64,000 bases of DNA, from assembly GCF_000350485.1 (NCBI RefSeq), contig NZ_AORV01000061.1, positions 57,610 to 121,609 of the forward strand, written 5' to 3'. The notes beneath the pieces are model-generated. The model worked only from the letters and a program-made list of their open reading frames with translations. It ran no database searches and was not told where the DNA came from. This DNA comes from Ruminiclostridium cellobioparum subsp. termitidis CT1112 (GTDB lineage Bacteria; Bacillota; Clostridia; Acetivibrionales; DSM-1351). The position numbers and the translations under genes were made by a program. Shown here piece after piece: positions 62,657-64,000 of the stretch. Every line of letters starts with the position of its first letter. Within the stretch, counting starts at the first letter, position 1.

Positions 62657-62735
62657 GGTTAGTATCTGCTAACCCTTCTTCAAATAATTTGGTTAGCCCT
62701 AACTAACCTCTATAAGAAGTTTACTACTGCTAACT
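62657..62735. promoter_or_regulatory. tandem DtxR-type operators before the feo operon
   Basis: GGTTAGTATCTGCTAACC (62657-62674) and GGTTAGCCCTAACTAACC (62691-62708) share the arms and N6 spacer; a degenerate third, AGTTTACTACTGCTAACT, is at 62718-62735. They lie where the feo promoter should be. Confidence 0.8.
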
Positions 62736-62986
62736 ATGTTTGTCAATATATTTAATATATATTTAACGATTTTTCATTATGTTTTTTTCTATATGTTAAA
62801 TATTGCAAATTTGCATTATTATCCATACACCTTGATAAAAAGCTTACATATGCTATAATTATATGATTAATATATTAATTATTTAATTTATTGATGCCGC
62901 TGGTCAAATGGTTTAATTGATTGATTCAATTATATTTTTCAGACGCTGTGCGGCTCAAAGTCACAACATGGCTTAGGAGGTTAATT

Positions 62987-63361
62987 ATGATTAAGTTACA
63001 AGAATCCGGTGAAAATTATTTGGAGACAATACTTGTTCTTAAAAATAAAAATGGGAATGTACGTTCAATTGATATTGCAAATGAACTAGGTTATTCAAAG
63101 CCCAGTATAAGCCGCGCAATGACTATACTAAAAAATGCAGAATATATTATAATAGATGAATCAACAGGTCATATAACCCTTACTGATAAAGGATACAATA
63201 TTGCAACAGCAATGTATGAGCGTCACCAGATATTGTCCACTTATTTAATTTCACTCGGCGTTTCTCCCGATGTGGCTACACAGGATGCCTGCAGGATCGA
63301 GCATGTCATAAGCGAAGAAACGTTTGAAAGAATCCGTCAAAATACAATAATTAAAGATTAG
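62987..63361 (+). CDS. DtxR-family metal-dependent regulator
   Basis: About 124 residues. The winged helix (LQESGENYLETILVL; VRSIDIANELGYSKPSISRAM) is followed by the dimerisation/metal domain with MYERHQIL and ACRIEHVIS, which supply His, Cys, Glu and His in the positions of the DtxR primary and ancillary sites (C102, E105, H106 in DtxR). There is no SH3 domain. AGGAGG lies 6 nt before the chosen ATG. Divergent from the feo operon, so it is the likely Fe2+-dependent repressor of it. Confidence 0.88.
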   Translation: MIKLQESGENYLETILVLKNKNGNVRSIDIANELGYSKPSISRAMTILKNAEYIIIDESTGHITLTDKGYNIATAMYERHQILSTYLISLGVSPDVATQDACRIEHVISEETFERIRQNTIIKD

Positions 63362-63380
63362 CAATCGGAAATAACACTTT

Positions 63381-63412
63381 AAGATCTGGCAGATTGTATG
63401 CCAGGTCTTATT
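63381..63412 (+). terminator. terminator after the first DtxR gene
   Basis: AAGATCTGGCA pairs with TGCCAGGTCTT (one G-T pair), followed by ATTTATT. Confidence 0.75.
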
Positions 63413-63485
63413 TATTGTTGCAAGCATTTTTAATAAATTCTTATTTAATATCAGTTGACTATCTTCATATAGTATGCCAATATAT

Positions 63486-63503
63486 AGTTAGCTTATGCTA
63501 ACC
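63486..63503. promoter_or_regulatory. RGTTAG-N6-CTAACY palindrome before the second DtxR gene
   Basis: AGTTAGCTTATGCTAACC is the same 18-bp type as the feo sites, 26 nt before the start codon. Confidence 0.75.
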
Positions 63504-63529
63504 TCTTATCATGGATCAAGGAGATGTCT

Positions 63530-63892
63530 ATGCTGTCTAATTCTAAAATTAAATATTTAATTTGTGTATATAAATTAAGCAATGGCGGTGGACCTGTTAA
63601 GTCGGTAGATATAGCCAATACTCTGTCTGTCACAAAGTACAGTGTTTTTAAAATGCTAAAATATTTTGCGGAAATTGGATTGATTGAAAAGCAGCACTAT
63701 GGCCAGGTACATCTGACTCCCGAAGGAATAAGAAAAGCAAATTCCTTATATACGGAATATGTAATCTTATATACCTTCTTCACCAAATATTTAAATGTTT
63801 CGGCTGAGGTTGCTGAAGACGATGCTATTGCCTGCATAGGCGTTTTATCAAGCCAAAGTATTGATAGAATATCCAATCACATCTTTAATTAA
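63530..63892 (+). CDS. DtxR-like regulator lacking metal ligands
   Basis: About 120 residues that align with the neighbour: winged helix VKSVDIANTLSVTKYSVFKML, wing HLTPEGIRKAN, and the dimerisation helices. At the metal sites, RHQIL is EYVIL and ACRIEHVIS is IACIGVLS, so the Cys, Glu and both His ligands are replaced. The ATG six nt after AAGGAG was chosen. It has a feo-type operator upstream. It may repress without metal, or form mixed dimers, or sense something else; this is inference. Confidence 0.8.
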   Translation: MLSNSKIKYLICVYKLSNGGGPVKSVDIANTLSVTKYSVFKMLKYFAEIGLIEKQHYGQVHLTPEGIRKANSLYTEYVILYTFFTKYLNVSAEVAEDDAIACIGVLSSQSIDRISNHIFN

Positions 63893-63900
63893 ATGTCTCC

Positions 63901-64000
63901 CTATAAGGCCTCAGGCGCTTCTGCTTGCAATCCCAAAGTCTTGAGAAATATTTCTTTTGTGAAGCTTTCTTTGCAGACAAAGAAAGCCTTGAGTGTATTT
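63901..64000 (-). CDS. partial 3' end of an unknown gene
   Basis: The minus strand is open from the window edge and ends FLKTLGLQAEAPEAL before TAG. Composition looks coding, but too little is visible to name it. A 10-bp hairpin (GCTTTCTTTG, loop, CAAAGAAAGC) lies inside the frame. Confidence 0.4.
   Translation of the reverse strand, partial: NTLKAFFVCKESFTKEIFLKTLGLQAEAPEAL

Overview
The window is low-GC, endospore-forming Clostridia DNA, most like a cellulolytic Ruminiclostridium-type species; that genus assignment is inference. Support comes from an alpha/beta-type small acid-soluble spore protein gene, an AgrB-family peptidase, a T-box leader on leuS, desulfoferrodoxin (strict-anaerobe superoxide defence), Firmicutes-style AraR and LacI operators, and strong GGAGG ribosome sites. 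No rRNA, CRISPR array or intact insertion sequence was seen.

Left part (1-13.6 kb): a surface-polysaccharide locus. A leftward operon carries GDP-mannose-type pyrophosphorylase, an O-fucosyltransferase-like glycosyltransferase, a two-subunit ThDP dehydrogenase E1 and a truncated sugar epimerase. A second leftward operon holds two paralogous GT2 glycosyltransferases around a sugar aminotransferase and a NeuD-type acyltransferase. Divergent rfbA-rfbB make dTDP-4-keto-6-deoxyglucose, so the set can plausibly make a dTDP-4-acylamino-4,6-dideoxyhexose. A NarL-type two-component pair lies between, and an ArnE-like small membrane protein follows rfbB.

13.7-22.4 kb: T-box plus leuS, then an agr-like quorum-sensing locus (agrB, a tiny agrD-like gene, an agrC split by an in-frame TAG, no agrA), then a large SWIM/SNF2 helicase. 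The AgrD-like peptide has lysine where the ring-forming Cys or Ser is expected. This is the most unusual item in the window.

22.5-36.4 kb: a LacI-regulated amino-sugar operon (GH4 glycosidase, BadF-type kinase, ABC importer without ATPase, NagB with a Cys-rich N-terminal extension, no NagA), with two matching operators. Then come two peptidases (M29, PepF) and a YdjI/YdjG-like pair (SPFH protein plus zinc-ribbon membrane protein).

36.5-43.9 kb: tRNA-Arg(CCT) followed by an accessory stretch. It has a decayed copy of the tRNA 3' half 2.2 kb downstream, an FN3/Big2 secreted protein, small membrane proteins, a holin-amidase lysis pair, broken kelch and head-tail connector genes, a phage late-regulator-like gene, and a CI-like repressor with an ImmA-like protease behind a promoter/operator region.

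43.9-64 kb: chromosomal housekeeping. AraR-controlled araA-araB-araD; two clusters of DnaA-box-like 9-mers around 50.75-51.07 and 55.74-56.02 kb without dnaA nearby; yjbQ/sfsA, desulfoferrodoxin, deoC, a lipid kinase, a spore protein, nadABC; and an iron-uptake feo operon with two DtxR-family genes. Several copies of an 18-bp RGTTAG-N6-CTAACY palindrome link feoA, feoB and the second DtxR paralog, which lacks the usual metal ligands.
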